Under the pieces are notes generated by a model that worked only from the letters and a program-made list of their open reading frames with translations, was not told the DNA's origin and did no database searches. Of a stretch of DNA of 64,000 bases, positions 63,643-64,000 are shown one piece after another. Each line of letters starts with the position of its first letter. Position 1 is the first letter of the stretch. Source of the DNA: Chloroflexota bacterium. GTDB taxonomy: Bacteria; Chloroflexota; Anaerolineae; CG2-30-64-16. The stretch covers positions 1 to 64,000 of the forward strand of contig JAPLHB010000166.1 in the NCBI GenBank assembly GCA_026389845.1, read 5' to 3'. The translations under genes and the position numbers were made by a program.

Positions 63643-64000
63643 ATGGATACCACCCCGAACGGTCTGGTAGAACGAGTTGATCTCTACCGCGTCTCGGCCC
63701 TCCGCAGGCTCGATCCCTCGCATCGGGCCGAGATGGGGCAATTCCTGACCCCGCCGCCGGTGGCGCGCTTCATGGCTTCCTTGTTCGGCGAATCGGGCGA
63801 TGCCATCCGGCTGCTCGACGCCGGCGCGGGAGTCGGCACACTGACCGCGGCATTCGTCGAAGATGCCTGTTTTCGGCCCGTCAAACCGGCAAGCATCGAA
63901 GCAGCAGCCTATGAACTGGACCCGGTACTGGCTGAATACCTGCATTTCACCTTGAGCGGCTGTGAGGAACTTTGCAAGCAGCAGAGCATCGAATTCGCCG
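63643..64000 (+). CDS. Adenine-specific DNA methylase, 5' part
   Basis: The frame opens at an ATG (63643) and is still open at the window end, giving 119 residues. HRAEMGQFLTPPPVARFMASLF is the opening of N6-adenine methylases of restriction-modification systems, and LLDAGAGVGTLTAAF is the SAM-binding motif I. The catalytic NPPY motif would lie beyond the end. A cognate restriction enzyme may follow outside the window. It could be a solitary methylase. Confidence 0.85.
   Translation, partial: MDTTPNGLVERVDLYRVSALRRLDPSHRAEMGQFLTPPPVARFMASLFGESGDAIRLLDAGAGVGTLTAAFVEDACFRPVKPASIEAAAYELDPVLAEYLHFTLSGCEELCKQQSIEFA

Overview
The window is GC-rich bacterial chromosome and looks like Chloroflexota (Anaerolineae-type). 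I infer this from the ychF / rpsF-ssb-rpsR housekeeping block, a long RelA/SpoT protein, PPK1, a corrinoid methyl-transfer cluster, Thr-Pro-rich linkers in surface proteins, and families of seven-base tandem repeats between genes. No 16S gene is present, so the phylum is an inference.

Layout. (1) 1-5.8 kb: a Phd-type antitoxin with only a stub of toxin, an archaeal-type AAA ATPase overlapping a conserved hypothetical gene, and a large NB-ARC/TPR STAND protein. (2) 5.8-14.4 kb: an integrative-element module with four 20-bp-phased repeats, a tyrosine recombinase lacking two catalytic residues, a primase-helicase ending in an iteron-like inverted repeat (candidate origin), a truncated ParA, two Phd-like proteins under repeated palindromic operators, and a nuclease-like gene followed by a broken relative. 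(3) 14.4-17.3 kb: an AbiEi/AbiEii toxin-antitoxin operon, a gene-poor stretch with decayed fragments, and an orphan Phd antitoxin. (4) 17.4-44.7 kb: the most unusual part, a mostly one-strand cluster of membrane-anchored VWA proteins, two tubulin/FtsZ-like proteins (one canonical, one with a degenerate nucleotide loop and many membrane helices), a membrane beta-propeller, a P-loop ATPase with C-terminal membrane helices, several polytopic membrane proteins, at least six small lipoproteins, and a giant RHS protein ending in a CHAT/caspase-like His-Cys module. (5) 45.0-46.3 kb: an intact tyrosine recombinase beside tRNA-Pro(CGG), so regions 2-4 may be cargo of one or more genomic islands. (6) 46.3-64 kb: housekeeping genes (ychF, rpsF, ssb, rpsR, a parvulin foldase, rsh, tRNA-Arg, ppk1, a gamma-carbonic-anhydrase-like protein), then homocysteine methyltransferase, corrinoid protein and RACo-type activator genes, and the start of an adenine-specific DNA methylase that runs off the end.

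How the genes may work together. The VWA, tubulin-like, ATPase and lipoprotein genes resemble the gene neighbourhood proposed for membrane remodelling by FtsZ-like proteins linked to VWA proteins. The RHS-CHAT protein adds a possible protease effector. Whether this is a defence, cell-envelope or contact-dependent system cannot be decided from sequence alone. The left module carries replication, partition and recombination functions that look partly decayed. The corrinoid genes form a methyl-transfer set whose substrate-specific first methyltransferase is not in the window.
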